64,000 nucleotides of DNA from NCBI GenBank assembly GCA_019925105.1, contig JAHGAU010000008.1, positions 1,426,001-1,490,000 on the forward strand, written 5' to 3'. The stretch comes from Niebla homalea. Taxonomy: Eukaryota; Ascomycota; Lecanoromycetes; Lecanorales; Ramalinaceae. Each line of letters opens with the position of its first letter. The first letter of the stretch is position 1. Of the stretch, positions 36,397-48,027 are shown one piece after another. Under the pieces are notes generated by a model. That model saw only the letters and a program-made list of their open reading frames with translations. It did not search any database and was not told where the DNA came from. The translations under genes and the position numbers were made by a program.

Positions 36397-37467
36397 TTTC
36401 AATCAACCTCCCACCTCTTGCCGAGGCTATATGTGTGCTATCTGGGCGTCCACAGGTGGGAAGGTCACCAAGCCACAATGCCGAAGACCGTCAAGCTCCA
36501 ACAATAAGCGTCTGAGCCTGGCACAGAGGATCGTGAGATACTCCAATGGTTGCCGGTCGCAGTGGGCTAGCAAGCCTGGCCTTGGAAGTTTGCCAAAAGC
36601 TATCAGTGCGGGCGGTGGGATGCCGTTTCGAGAGTATCCCAAATCCTGAGCATAGAGGTAGACTGTTGGCAGCTTGTGTCTTGTAGATCTTATCGAGAGG
36701 TGATATGCATGAGAGCATGCAAAATGCAAGTATGAAAAGGAATTGCCGGAGCAAGAAGCTTGTCTTACGCAGCTACAGGGAAGTTGGCTTGGTTGGATGC
36801 CGATGTCGATCTGGCACCGCTGCGCGGCCGTGCCTGACGTCCTCAGTCCCCCGCTACCCCGCTATGCATATCTTTTGTCCACTTGAAGTTCTTTGTTTGG
36901 GATTACAGTTCATTGACGTTAGAGGTTATATATTTCAAGAAGGATATTATCACATCCACTACGGTTTGGACTTGATCTGACCCAACGAGTTCTTCTCGAA
37001 TATTAGAGGAGCTGAGGCCATATTTGCATGTACCGATGTCAAGTGCAGTGATGCCATTGTTTGTCGCACTCATTTCTGGAATAGAGACTCTATGGATTTA
37101 CGAAAGAGTGCGAAGAGGCCATGACAAATGCATGGAGGGGTAACCGGATGAGGCTGCCGGCATCAGTTTGAGTGGGCACCTCAATACCACAAAAGACCTT
37201 CCGTTTATCGTGAAGATCTTTCCATTTCTGTACCGACAAACCACAAATAGAAACGTCTACAAGCTATTGGTCTTCTCACGGGACACGCGCCAAGCTGCAG
37301 ACCGTGTGGTAGCTCGACGAAATACGAACCTCAACATCTCGTGTCGGAGGAGTCCACATGCTACGTAATCCCATGACGGCCAAACCTTCTTTATAGATGA
37401 ACCATAACACCCAAATTAATCATCCATGACCCTTGCTTGAAGCAGCCACTCTTATCACCTCGCCAAC
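36397..37467. other. Divergent promoter region of rho2 and nst1
   Basis: About 1.07 kb with no coding signal. Expected to hold both promoters and leaders. Confidence 0.5.
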
Positions 37468-40400
37468 ATGCCATCAAAATCTAAAGCAAAAGCCTTAGGT
37501 CCCAAGGGTTCATCCAAGGTGCCAAGCCAACATACCTCCTCCATCGCCAGCATTCCTGCCAACAACCCAGTTAGCTTATCTGCTGCGACCGAAGGGAATT
37601 TACAGAATAGGACAACCCTTTCCAAAGGAGCGCCGCCGCCATCTATAGATCCAACGCCTCCTCAAATGTCGCAGCTTTCAGAGGATGGGGCTACCGCGGC
37701 TTCTGGGGTCAACCGGAAAAAGCAAAAGAGGCGCATGAAGGAGGCAGCGAAACGAGCGGCTTCCCAGTCCGCTGATGTCAGCTCTCAGATGGGCAATCTC
37801 GGAGACACTCACCATAGTACGTGATGTGCCCTGGGGGGCTGCGCAATGATTTCAGGAAGCTGACCAAGACGCAGCAAACGGTTATGATTATGGTGACTCT
37901 GAATATGACGGTCCGGAGCAGTATGGACCCGCAGACGGAGGAGATGTCTACTACACAGACGAGGCCGGCAGGAATTACGATGGCTCCTATACCTCTGGCC
38001 AAGTGCAGACGAATGGCTATTCCAATCACAATTACATATCTCAGGAGCCGCTAGGCGCCAAGAAGAAGAAGAAGACCCAGAAAAATACAAAAGCTTTGGG
38101 TTCTTATTACAATCCTTCTGAAAATCTTTCTCTTGCACCGCACGGTCATTTCCAGCGGCCCCCTCCACCACCACCGCCGCTGTCTGACACCCGCTCAACA
38201 TCCGTGTCACAAGCCATGGGAAATGGCACTAGAGACCGTATATGGAATACCTCCACAGCCGAGGAGCGAGAGAGGATTAAGGAATTTTGGCTGTCATTGG
38301 GCGAAGAGGACAGGCGAGGTCTTGTCCGGATAGAAAAGGAAGCCGTTCTGAAGAAGATGAAAGAGCAGCAGAAACATTCCTGTAGCTGTACCGTTTGTGG
38401 TCGCAAACGGGTTGCAATCGAGGAGGAGCTGGAGGTTTTGTATGATGCCTATTATGACGAATTGGAGACTTATGCCAACCACCAGCAATTCAGCCTCGAC
38501 GCCTCGCCCATTCCACCAACCCGCCAATACGGCAGACCGCCCGCTCCTCTGCCACTACGACAGAACCCTGGTTTCAAGAGCGGCTCCGCGCGAGGACGTG
38601 TTGAAGAGCTGGGAGATGAAGATGATGCGGGTGACGAGGAGGAATTTAGTGAGGAGGATGAGGACGACGACATCAGTGATGATGACAATATAGATCCCCC
38701 ATTGGTCAATTCTGGTGGCATCTTCAACTTTGGAAATAGCCTCACAGCGCAAGGTACGGAGTCACCTACATTACAAGTGCTTCTGTCAACGTGCTGATCA
38801 TACGGTACTAGGGGGAATACTGACCGTGGCGGATGATTTGTTGAAAAATGATGGCAAGAAATTCATCGAAATGATGGAGCAGCTTGCGGAGAGGAGAATG
38901 CAGCGAGAGGAGGAGTCAAGGATGGTCGCTGGAGGACATGGCTATCCCCCGATAAGCCATCGGCAGCAAGAGGAGGACGAGGAAGGATATGAAGACGAGG
39001 ACGACGAGGAAGATTACAATAGCGAGGAGGATGAAGAATTTGAGGATGATGAAATGGTACCTCGCATTTGAGTCTGGATCCAGGATCTTACTGACATTGG
39101 CAGGAGGCCATGACGGAAGAGCAACGGATGGAAGAAGGGCGACGCATGTTCCAGATATTCGCTGCGCGAATGTTTGAGCAGCGAGTGCTCAACGCATATC
39201 GTCAGAAAGTGGCTGAAGAGCGACAAAAGAAGCTGATTGAAGAGCTAGCCGAAGATGAGCAGCTTGATGCCCAGCGCGAGGCGAAGAAAGCCAAGGAAGC
39301 CCAAAAGAAGAAGGATAAGAGGCAAAAAGCAAAGCAAGCAAAAGACGAGGAGCGAGCGAAGAAAGAAGCGGAAAAGGCTGCGGAGGAAGCGGCTCTTCGA
39401 GAGATCGAGACAAAGAAGGCTGAGGAGCAGCGGCAGAGGAAAGAAGAACAACGAAAGAAGAAGGAGGCCGAGAAGAAGGCTGCTGAGGAGGAGAGGAAAC
39501 GGAAAGAAGAGGAGCGTTTACGTCAGATACAGGAGAAAAAGGAGCAGCAAGCGGAGCAGGAACGAAAGCAGCGAGAGCAAAAAGAGCGGGAGAAGAAGAA
39601 ACGCGAGGATTCGAAGCGAAAGGAGCGCGAGGATCGTGAAGCCAAGGAGCAAGAGGCTCGTGCTAAGAGAGAGCGGGAGATATCCGACCGTAAGGAACGA
39701 GAAGCGAAGATGAAGTCCGAGAGCGACGCAAAGGAGCGGGTCAAACAAGAGGGAACGACAGGGAAACAGCCTGCATCTGCATCCAAGAGACAGTCTCCTG
39801 CAACCGTTCCGCCGATTACGACGCCACACCCAGCTTCTTTACTGCCGCCCAACAATGTCGGTAGTCATGCCTCGCCACGACTGCCAATCGCTACCCCTGT
39901 TCTACCCAAACCACCCACGCCAGGACGGGTACGACAGAAATCGTTCCAAGAATCCCGCACTGCTTCCCCAAAGCCTTCGCAGGGCCCTTCCAGCTCAACT
40001 GCGTCCCCTGCGGCTTCATTGGAGCAGCAGGCTGCGCCGTTGACAGCGCATTCGCGCAAATCGAGCCAGCCAGGTGTCATGCCGCCACACCCAGTGCAGC
40101 AACCGCGCTTCTCCCCTGTCGGACCTCCGCCTGGGATCGGATCTCAACCTCCTGGCTTCTCGGGTATGATGACTCCCATGCCGAACAACAACTTTCCCTC
40201 CAATTTCGGTCCTACAATGTCGCCTATGACTCCGCACGCGCAGCTTCAACATCCGCCAGGATTCCCAAATCAGTATCCGATGGGCAGCAACCATTTCCGA
40301 AATCCTAATATGCCATATCCACCTAATTTGAACGCGGCAAGGCCCTACGCGACCAACCACCCTCACAACATTGGTCAGCAGATGCAACACGGTGCTCCAA

Positions 40401-41356
40401 TGCCCTCGGCAAATGTAGCGAATAGTATGAACCACTTTGGCGCTCCTCACGAGTCGAAGCCGACCTATACTCACTCGCGGAACCCTTCAGGCTCGTCAAG
40501 CGCAATTTCAAGAGACCCTCACCAGGCGCCAGCACCAATTAAGCGGCCATCAAGCGTGACGCCTCACCAACATGCAGAGAACGTGCGACCCACCAGTCGA
40601 GAGGTTGATGATCTGAGTAACCACTTGAGTAGCAGTTCTCTCCTCCGAGATTCGGAGCCAGAAAAAGAGTCACCATTTGAGGACCTTCGAAGAGGCAGTG
40701 TTGCCGACGGCGGACCTCGGACTCAGCGCCAAGGGCCAGGGGCTATCGCTGGACTGGCTCCCATTGGCACTTCTGCACGCATGGACAAAGGACCTCAAGC
40801 GGCATCAAGCATGTGGTCGAATCTGGCAGCCCCATTTGGGGCACCTAATCGCGGCGCTCAACCCTTTCAATCCGCTCCCGGTTTCGGGCGTCCAAGCAAT
40901 AGCAACAACGCCTTTGGTGCTGTTGGAGGTGGTATTCGCCCCAACGCCCCCAGGGCTTTGCGAGTCCGCCTGCTTGTGTGCAACATCTGCAACAAATTGA
41001 GCAACTCGAACCCGCCAAGCGGGGGATGGCATGTTGCTGATCAAGTCCTCCAAGAGTTGCAGTCGGTGATGCCACGGAATGAGCCCATGATCTTCATCTC
41101 GGAAATGCTCGAGCTTTGCGACACAGAAGGTAACAGTCAGAATGGAGGCGGCTGGTTCGAGTCCAAGGGACATCCGAAGGGATACTTACTAAAACATCAT
41201 ACGAATGAAGCCATCAATGACCGAGGTGGGAATGCATTGGGTGAGATAGGAAGCCCTATCAGTGCTGGCAGCGGAGGGGGTAACAGTCTGCCGCCAATCG
41301 GTGGGCAAGCTTCATATCAGCAGCAAGGTGGGTTCCCGCCCTCATCAGGATTCTGA
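37468..41356 (+). CDS. nst1: Stress response protein Nst1
   Basis: Four exons (37468-37816, about 37860-38753, 38812-39056, 39104-41356) give about 1246 residues. The N-terminal region has basic clusters ([24 protein letters not shown]). A conserved core follows: [33 protein letters not shown] and [15 protein letters not shown]. Acidic stretches come next ([17 protein letters not shown]), then [20 protein letters not shown] and a very long Lys/Glu/Arg coiled coil (about residues 510-730). The C-terminal 500 residues are Pro/Gln/Asn-rich and end with [17 protein letters not shown]. The order of these parts is that of fungal Nst1, a cytosolic protein linked to salt tolerance and P-body-like granules. 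The first intron is only 43 bp and its limits are the least certain part. Confidence 0.93.
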
Positions 41357-41676
41357 ACCCAATCGATTCCACCTTCACGCTACAAGGAACTTTTTATTAG
41401 CTCTTCGTCAACGGGCTACAGGCCGCATCTCATCATGCCGGTATCGCATGAGTTGGAAGCTCGCAGTATGCTGGGCTTTGTATCACTAGCACCAGGTTTG
41501 CAGTGTCACGCTTATTTGTTAGACTAGAGGCATATCTGTGCTGTGCTCGAGGTAGGCTCGAGTAGCTTCTTAAACATCTTTTCAAACGGCGGCTCAGACG
41601 GCTGCAAATGCTCGATAGGCTTCTTTCTATTTCATTGCTTCGTCGATTCGTCATGCTATATTTCGATTACTTCACT
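41357..41676. other. Convergent intergenic region
   Basis: 3' regions of nst1 (+) and the DUF1749 gene (-). Nothing further seen. Confidence 0.5.
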
Positions 41677-42669
41677 TCAAGATCTCGACAGAAAGCCCGT
41701 CACTCTCTTTACCATCTCCTCCACCACAGCACCTCCCTCTTTCAGGTTATGGCTAGCTCCCTTCAAAACCCCACTCATCTCATCCACCACCCCTCCGTTA
41801 TCCCTTACATGCCTCTCCCATTTCCTCACCATCCCCTCCCAATCCACCCCAGCTGCGACATACTGATCCTTCTGCCCAAACAGAAACGCCACCCTCGCGC
41901 CCACCCTTCCCAACCCACCAAACACCTCGCTCAACCTCTCCTCCCCGAAGTCACTACTGAAATAATCATCTTCCCCCCCACGACTCGCCAAACTCAACCA
42001 CCTCCTCGCGCTCACGGGTGCAGAATGGAACAACTCCTTCGTGTACCGACTCGGCAACACATCCTCCCCCCTGCCCTCCTCCACATAACCCTTGGCTACT
42101 TGGCAGACCTCCTCAAACTCCTCCTCCTCCATCATAATCGCAATCGCTTCCCGGTCACTCACACCCCCCTGCATGATCCCGCCCTCGATCCGGGGTCTCT
42201 CGCGGGTGCGTTCCCCATCATCATTTCCGCCCGCCGCCGCCGTCGCCGAGGATGGAGGCGATAGCAGGTAGTGCATGATCATCTGGCACCCGGTGCTATG
42301 CCCCATCACCACCACTTTACTCTCCCCCTCCCCCTCCCCCCCGTCACCCGTACCCCCTCTGAAATACCCAACCAGATCCTCCAGCTCGCGCACATCGTCG
42401 GCCAGGCCACTGATGCCCCACTGGCGGTAGGACGAGCTCAACACCGGTTCGACCAACCGCCAGTTCGGGGGTAAGAGGCTGGCGAGGGCGGGGGTGTAGG
42501 GCACGGTGAGGAGGCCGTCGAAGAGGCCGCCGAGGAAGAGGAGGGTGGATTTTCGGGGGGCGGGGGGCGTGAAGTGCTCGAATGCTGTGAGTGGGTAGGG
42601 GGCTGCGGCGGAGGAGGTCCGGGGGATTGTGTGCAGGAAGCCGGAGAGGGGGAGAGGGGCCGGGGGCAT
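41677..42669 (-). CDS. DUF1749 family alpha/beta hydrolase
   Basis: An intronless frame of 330 residues from the ATG at 42669. An alpha/beta-hydrolase fold is indicated by STLLFLGGLFDGLLTVPY, the nucleophile elbow VVVMGHSTGCQMIMHYLL, a later FLFGQKDQYV that can supply the acid, and KGASHNL for the His. The order and the RQWGISGLADDVRELEDLV block match the fungal/plant DUF1749 family of uncharacterised hydrolases; some members are annotated as siderophore-related esterases, which is not shown here. The frame stays open upstream to 42834 but without an ATG, so the start at 42669 is preferred. Low-complexity Gly/Glu inserts (GGTGDGGEGEGES) occur before the elbow. Confidence 0.85.
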   Translation of the reverse strand: MPPAPLPLSGFLHTIPRTSSAAAPYPLTAFEHFTPPAPRKSTLLFLGGLFDGLLTVPYTPALASLLPPNWRLVEPVLSSSYRQWGISGLADDVRELEDLVGYFRGGTGDGGEGEGESKVVVMGHSTGCQMIMHYLLSPPSSATAAAGGNDDGERTRERPRIEGGIMQGGVSDREAIAIMMEEEEFEEVCQVAKGYVEEGRGEDVLPSRYTKELFHSAPVSARRWLSLASRGGEDDYFSSDFGEERLSEVFGGLGRVGARVAFLFGQKDQYVAAGVDWEGMVRKWERHVRDNGGVVDEMSGVLKGASHNLKEGGAVVEEMVKRVTGFLSRS

Positions 42670-43099
42670 GGTTTGCGGGGAGAAGGAGGAGGGAGGGGGG
42701 GGGGAGTGAATGAGGGAAAAGGTGGAGGGAGACTGGGGATGCGGGGAACGGAAAGCGGAGTGAAAGGGGGGAGGCCAATTGGAATGGATGCGACTTGGAA
42801 GAAGCCGAAATACGGATGTAGTGAATTCGATCAAAGAGGAATCCCCCTGGATCTCCGCACTAGTGAGTAGTGGCTGCTAGGTACCCGCGCTTGTTGTACC
42901 GAGTACTAGTACTACCGACATCGTGAATACGGCGCCGAGGGGCGGGAAGTGCGGGGCGCCCCTGACAGTGACGAAATCATCTTTTAGCTTTAGATTGTTT
43001 CAGATTTCTTCTAAAACATCCTCGTCATGATCATTTACGCTTCGAAGCTTGGCCGCCAATTGACTCTTCTTCTCTTCATCTCGTCTTGCATTCCAAAGG
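42670..43099. other. Divergent promoter region
   Basis: Promoters of the DUF1749 gene (-) and the TRAPPC12-like gene (+). Purine-rich on the plus strand near the hydrolase start. No other feature. Confidence 0.5.
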
Positions 43100-44637
43100 A
43101 TGGAAGTACCCCCATCACCCAGTAGAAGCGCCTCGGACGCGAAGCGTCACAGTCGCAACGCTTCCTACCAACGATGTACAACCCTCCCTTCATATCGACC
43201 CTGTATGCGTATGCATAACCTCAATCACTCACATCACCCTTAGCACTCCCACGACGCTCCACGAAAGGTCCACTAGATCAACCAGACGAGTAATTGGCCC
43301 CCCCCACCGGCTCCAAACAACCCATCTCACCCACACTAACAGCAGTCCCAGTCCCCTCTCACCCCCCGCCCAAGCGCCACCCCCTCAACAATCCCACTCC
43401 CGACATCCCCACCGAAACCACCACCCCGCCCACCCATTCCCCCCCACCCGAAAACGCCCCCGAAAGAGACCTCTCCTTCCTCCTCCACCCTTCCATCTTT
43501 ACTCCGCTGCCTCCCCACTCTTTCCCCCTCCCCCTCATCCCCCCACCACGATCATCACCCCTACACCCTCGCCACCACCTCAGCGACCCGCCTCTCCAGC
43601 ACCACCCACCCCTCCCCCTCACCAACGCACAAGTCTTCTCCCTCTGGTACCAACGCCTCACCTCCCTCATCCTACTCTCCCACCACACCCTCGCCGCGCG
43701 CGAAGCCGCCGTGTTCGAGGACGTGACATCATCATCGCCCTTCTGGCACGATGCGCGCGGGGGCAACAACAACATCATCCCCTGGGATCTGCGGGTGTTG
43801 ATTGTGAGGCTGGCGGGGGCGGCGGCGGCGGAGAACGGCAGCAGCGGCAGGGGGGGTGTGGTGGTGGTGGTGAGTGGGTTGTATGCGTTGGGGAGGGAGT
43901 GCCGGGCGGAGATCGCGAGGGCCAGGGCGAGGTGGGGTGGTGCTGATGGCGGTGGCGATGAGAAGGAGAAGAAGAAGGGGGAGGAAGACGTGAGGATGTG
44001 GAAGAAGCGGTTGAGGGATCTGGGGGTGAGTGTGGCGGAGGCGCTGGTGGAGGAGGGGGATGTGGGAGGGGCGGTGGGGGTGTTGAGGGGGTTGTTGATG
44101 CCACCACGGTCGAAGCGGGAGGGGGATGGTGGTGGTGGTCGTCAGACTGAGGGAGCAGAGGAGCAGGAGGCCGGGGATGCTGAGGTGGCGAGGATGCTGG
44201 TGCTGGGGTATTGCAGGATGGGCGATGTGGGCGCCGCGAGACGAGTTTGGGAGGAATGCATGTTGCGTGAGGGATCGACGAAGCAGATGGCGGACCTGGA
44301 GCCGATCATCAGGGTCTGTGAGGGGGATTTTGACGGTGCTGCCGCGCAAGTGCTGCAGGTAACGAGTGGCGAGGAGACGAGGGGAGGCATGAAGAATAAC
44401 CTCGCTGTGATGCAGTTCTACAAGGGGGAGATCGGGGAGGCTGTGAGGTTGCTGGAGGAGATGGTTGACGGAGAAGAAAAGGATAAAGGAGATGCTGCGA
44501 GGGCGGTTGTTTTCAATCTGGCGACATGCTATGAATTGACTGGGGAGAATGGCTTGAGGGAGAGGAAGGAGCAGCTGGTTAGGAGGGTGGCAGGAAAGGG
44601 AGGTGGTGCGTTGGGCAGGGCAGATTTCAAGTTATGA
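43100..44637 (+). CDS. TRAPPC12-like TPR protein (trafficking protein particle complex)
   Basis: The model has exons 43100-43175, 43244-43289 and 43467-44637, 430 residues. It begins MEVPPSPSRSASDAKRHSRN, then KGPLDQPDEDLSFLLHPSIF is formed across both splices. Next come VFSLWYQRLTSLILLSHHT, IIPWDLRVLIVRL and repeated helical pairs (SVAEALVEEGDVGGAVGVLR, LGYCRMGDVGAARRVWEECM, MKNNLAVMQFYKGEIGEAVR, VVFNLATCYELTGENGLRER) that read as TPR units. The layout matches fungal proteins annotated as TRAPP subunit 12, acting in ER-to-Golgi vesicle tethering. The second intron (177 bp) is the less certain; if unspliced, the frame opens at a non-ATG codon at 43294 with a Pro-rich N-terminus. Confidence 0.8.
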
Positions 44638-45095
44638 TATCGGACGATGAGAGATGACACAAAATTCAATGATCAAGATGGTCACAGATGTTAATAATAT
44701 GCTTCTAAGCCCCCCCGTGCCTTTTGCTGTGGCAGGAAGCTGATAAGTGCGGCTATCGTGCCTGATACAGGGGAGAGCTTCCAGACTCGGACTTTATGCT
44801 CGCTTTTGAGCTAAAGGTGAGATCTCCAGCCGCCTGTTTCGACATACATCCTGTCCGGTGCCATTTTCATGCAGCACCAATGACAATGCGAACAACAGAT
44901 CGTTGGGCCGTACACATGCCATGGAGAAACAAGATGTAGCCTTGCCAGTCAGACAGTATTCCGGATCCAAGCCCACGCTATGCAACAATTACCGGTCACT
45001 CTCGGATTTGGGCCAGTCCACAGGACTCAGTAATGCGAGCGAATGTTGAGCAGCCAAATTTACCTCCTCACGGACACGAGATACTCGTAACCAGC
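44638..45095. other. Convergent intergenic region
   Basis: 3' regions of the TRAPPC12-like gene (+) and the nuclear-protein gene (-). Nothing else seen. Confidence 0.5.
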
Positions 45096-46488
45096 TCAAT
45101 CAGTCGCAGCGGTCTTCGACTTCTTCGCGCCCTTGGCATCATCCCTCTCAAGCAAGTCCCCCTCCCTCTTCCCCATCTTACTACTTTGAACACCGGGCTT
45201 CTTCCTCGACCAGTCACTGAACGGACTGCTCCTGCCTTTCCAGCTCGGTGGGGGCCCAGACGTAGATTCGGTCTTCCCTACTGGAGAGACAGTGAGGTCT
45301 CTGCGTGCTTTCGTCGCAGATCGGGTTGCGTGTCCAGTAGTAGGGGGAGTAGCAGGGCCAAAAGATTGCTTGACAGGGGTGACGAGCTTTTGAGCGTGAT
45401 CCTCAATATCGGTGGGTGCTTCCTCTTCAGCTATGGCTGCCGCACTACGCTGTGCACGCTGTTGAGCGGTTGGAAACAGAAGGCGCGGCTTGATGGACGA
45501 GCGGGTGAGAGGCCGGTGGGGAGCTTCCGCGGCGGTCTCCTCCGCATCTGCGACTTCGTCTTCCGAGTCTGAGTCTTGTGGAAATTTTCGGTAGATCTTC
45601 TTGCCACGACTAGAGAGATAGGTTCAGCCAATTGGCTTGGGGGCTGAGGAGGTTGTGGGTGGGATAGGCTTACAAAACATAGACCATGCCTTGATCGCGA
45701 TTGAAAGCCTCCTCAATCTGTGGATTACTTTGCACATGAGGACTATTTCTCTTCCTCCGGCCTGACCTCGACTTGACTGGCTCCGGCTGGGGTGATTGCT
45801 CCTGCGGTTGCTCGATGAATGGATTTTCTTTGCTCATGTCCAACTCGGGTACTTTGTCTTTGGAGTCAGTGAAGATCTGTATTCTATCTTCCGAACTAGT
45901 ACCGTCATCTTCCATTGAACTATAGAGTGAAAATCCAACACTCTTTTTATTTCTCCGATTCTTGCGTGGCGTTGGCATTGAGTCGTCCACTGCATCATTC
46001 TGAGAGGGAAAGAGAACCCGTGCAGTCGAGTCTACGAGGTTTCTCGGAACAGTCTTCTTTCGGGGTAGGCTGACAGGTGTAGGTAAGGCAGATGGGCCGG
46101 TGGCCTGTGCTTGGTTGGGCTTCGTCTGCGCATTGTCGGTTAGATCTTGGGACTGAGCCATGGCATCCATAGTGCGCTTTTGACGGGTCCCCGTATGATG
46201 CGGTGCGTTGGATCTCTTTGCTCTGACCAAGTTGGTACGAGGTGATGTATGTGCTGAAGATGGAGGAGAGTGGGGTGTGATGGTGGAGTGTGATGAGGAT
46301 GTCTTTCGCCTTTTGCAAGAAGTGGAAGGTTCCTTATCTCGACGGGTATCTGGCGGCGGGGTTTCCGTTGGACGCGTTCGTCTGGTTCGTGCACTCTGGC
46401 GGGTACCGTGATGACGTGAAGTTTCACCACCAAGGCGTGGTGTTGAAGGACTGAAGATCGCTGTAGTCGCAGGTGGCGTCGTTGCCAT
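45096..46488 (-). CDS. Conserved uncharacterised fungal protein, probably nuclear
   Basis: Exon 1 (46488-45674) and exon 2 (45609-45096), 64-bp intron, give 442 residues. The start MATTPPATTAIFSPSTPR, the middle VDSTARVLFPSQNDAVDDSM with TPRKNRRNKK, IQIFTDSKDKVPELDMS, and NRDQGMVYVFRGKKIYRKF (formed across the splice) match a protein conserved across Pezizomycotina without an assigned function. The second half has RPLTRSSIKPRLLFPT, APTDIEDH and SPFSDWSRKK. It is rich in Ser, Pro and basic clusters and has many S/T-P sites, which suggests a nuclear, cell-cycle-regulated protein; this is inference. It is divergent from Duo1 with about 520 bases between start codons. Confidence 0.8.
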
Positions 46489-47007
46489 GCCAAAATGCTC
46501 TTGACGCTGATCAGCGTTTCTAATTGACACTGGCAGACGTCTAGATGGAGAATTGTTCCGGATCGTAATACTATGGACTTCTGAGATAGATAGGTTTCGT
46601 AGTTATTCAAGTGTCTCCTCGTCTCTTCCCTTGGGTATGCTCATGTGAGATGATCGAGCACGTTCAGCAATTAGCAAAGCAATTAGCAAAGCAATTAGCA
46701 AAGCAATTGGATTACGCTTTCAGTAGGTTGTGTTGCATATGGATAGAGGAGTGGGCAGGGGAAAGATGGGAGAGAAATGGGGGGCGCAAGAATGTCGTCA
46801 AAATGGGCTTGGCAAGTTGGCGCCGTTGTGGCTGGGATGTTCGGATCTTTGGGAAGCGCGTAGCGAATCGTTTTCAACGTCTGAACTTCAACACGTAAAT
46901 TATCAAGCAATTGTTTACAATTGTGTTTCATCTTTGGCGCCCATTGCGTCTGTGCACTTTGCACTGACCATCTTTGGAAAGGCGACGATACATCTATTTT
47001 GTTTCCA
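46489..47007. other. Bidirectional promoter region with a 12-bp tandem repeat
   Basis: Shared upstream region of the nuclear-protein gene (-) and Duo1 (+). It contains the repeat listed at 46667-46708. Confidence 0.6.
46667..46708. repeat. 12-bp tandem repeat, 3.5 copies
   Basis: The unit GCAATTAGCAAA is repeated in perfect tandem three times and then partly. It lies about 180 bases upstream of the minus-strand gene and 300 bases upstream of Duo1. Confidence 0.95.
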
Positions 47008-47745
47008 ATGGCGGAAAAAGACAACGTCGTCAACCTCGACTCCCTCTCCCTCTCCGATACCGAAGCAGACAACACCGAAGATCTCTTTGCCTCTCCTACT
47101 GTACCTTCCAAAAAACCCTCAGACGCATTAAAGCAGCCCCGCGATCACATCGACTCGCACAAGACTACATCAGGCCCACCACCCGATTCTGAAGAAGATG
47201 TGCTCGCGGCACATGAAGACGCCCTCCAACGCGAACTCTCCTCTCTGCGGTCCATGAACACAGTCATATCCGGCATTACGGCTTCCCTCGAGAAAGCAAA
47301 AGGCAACATGGAAACTGTCTCTGCAACCGTCAACAATGCCTCCACTCTTCTGACAACCTGGACGCGCATCTTGAGCCAGACGGAACATAACCAGCGCTTG
47401 ATACTGAACCCCAATTGGCAAGGTGCAAATCAAGATGTAGCTGATGCAGAGAATGATGAGGTCATGAAAAGGCAGGAGAAGGAAAGGAAGGAAGCGGAGG
47501 AGGAGCGGAAAGCGAGGCAGAGAGAAGTCGACAGGGAAGAAGAAGAGAGGAGGCGGACTGTTGAATCTACCAAGACTCCCAGGGGTAAAGGTAGAGGGAT
47601 AGGGCGAGGAAGTGCAAGGGGTGGAGGCTATGTTGGTGTGGGTGGGCAAGGGGGTTTCAGAGGTACTGCAAGGGGATCCGGAAGGACGAGCAGTGGGATT
47701 GGGAGATCGCTAGGCGGAAGCCGTGGTCGAGGTAGGGGTGGCTAG
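47008..47745 (+). CDS. duo1: DASH complex subunit Duo1
   Basis: An intronless frame of 245 residues. The N-terminal half carries the Duo1 signature: ALQRELSSLRSMNTVISGIT, SLEKAKGNMETVSATVNNAS and TLLTTWTRILSQTEHNQRLI, predicted coiled coil. A charged region follows (EEERKARQREVDREEEERRR), then a Gly/Arg-rich tail (GRGIGRGSARGGGYVG to GSRGRGRGG) with many RG repeats. Duo1 is part of the ten-subunit DASH/Dam1 ring that couples kinetochores to spindle microtubules. The RG-rich tail could bind RNA, tubulin or be methylated; that is inference. The start ATGGCGGAAAAAG has good context. Confidence 0.93.
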   Translation: MAEKDNVVNLDSLSLSDTEADNTEDLFASPTVPSKKPSDALKQPRDHIDSHKTTSGPPPDSEEDVLAAHEDALQRELSSLRSMNTVISGITASLEKAKGNMETVSATVNNASTLLTTWTRILSQTEHNQRLILNPNWQGANQDVADAENDEVMKRQEKERKEAEEERKARQREVDREEEERRRTVESTKTPRGKGRGIGRGSARGGGYVGVGGQGGFRGTARGSGRTSSGIGRSLGGSRGRGRGG

Positions 47746-48027
47746 ATCATTTGACGAGCTGGACGTGTGCTGCTTTTTGCTCTCATTCAGACAGTGATAC
47801 CAGTGATACCCAATACGCGATTAAAATCATCAGATCCTGTGCGGTACTCTCTAAGGGAAAACCCGGCAAGCCTGAGCAGACCAATTTATTTTAGGCAGGC
47901 TTCTGTCAGCCATAGAGGGGCAAATCCAAAAGCGCCGGTTTTATGCATCTACTCTCATCTCCTCAATCGAGTACCTAGATTCAACACATACCTCGTGGTA
48001 AGACTCATATAAACTCTACCGTGGGCT

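Noticed and set aside
39255..39713. Arg/Lys-rich frame inside nst1
   Set aside because: Alternative-phase reading of the Nst1 coiled coil.
43086..43946. 286-codon Pro/His-rich plus-strand frame
   Set aside because: Out-of-phase shadow of the TRAPPC12-like gene in C-rich sequence.
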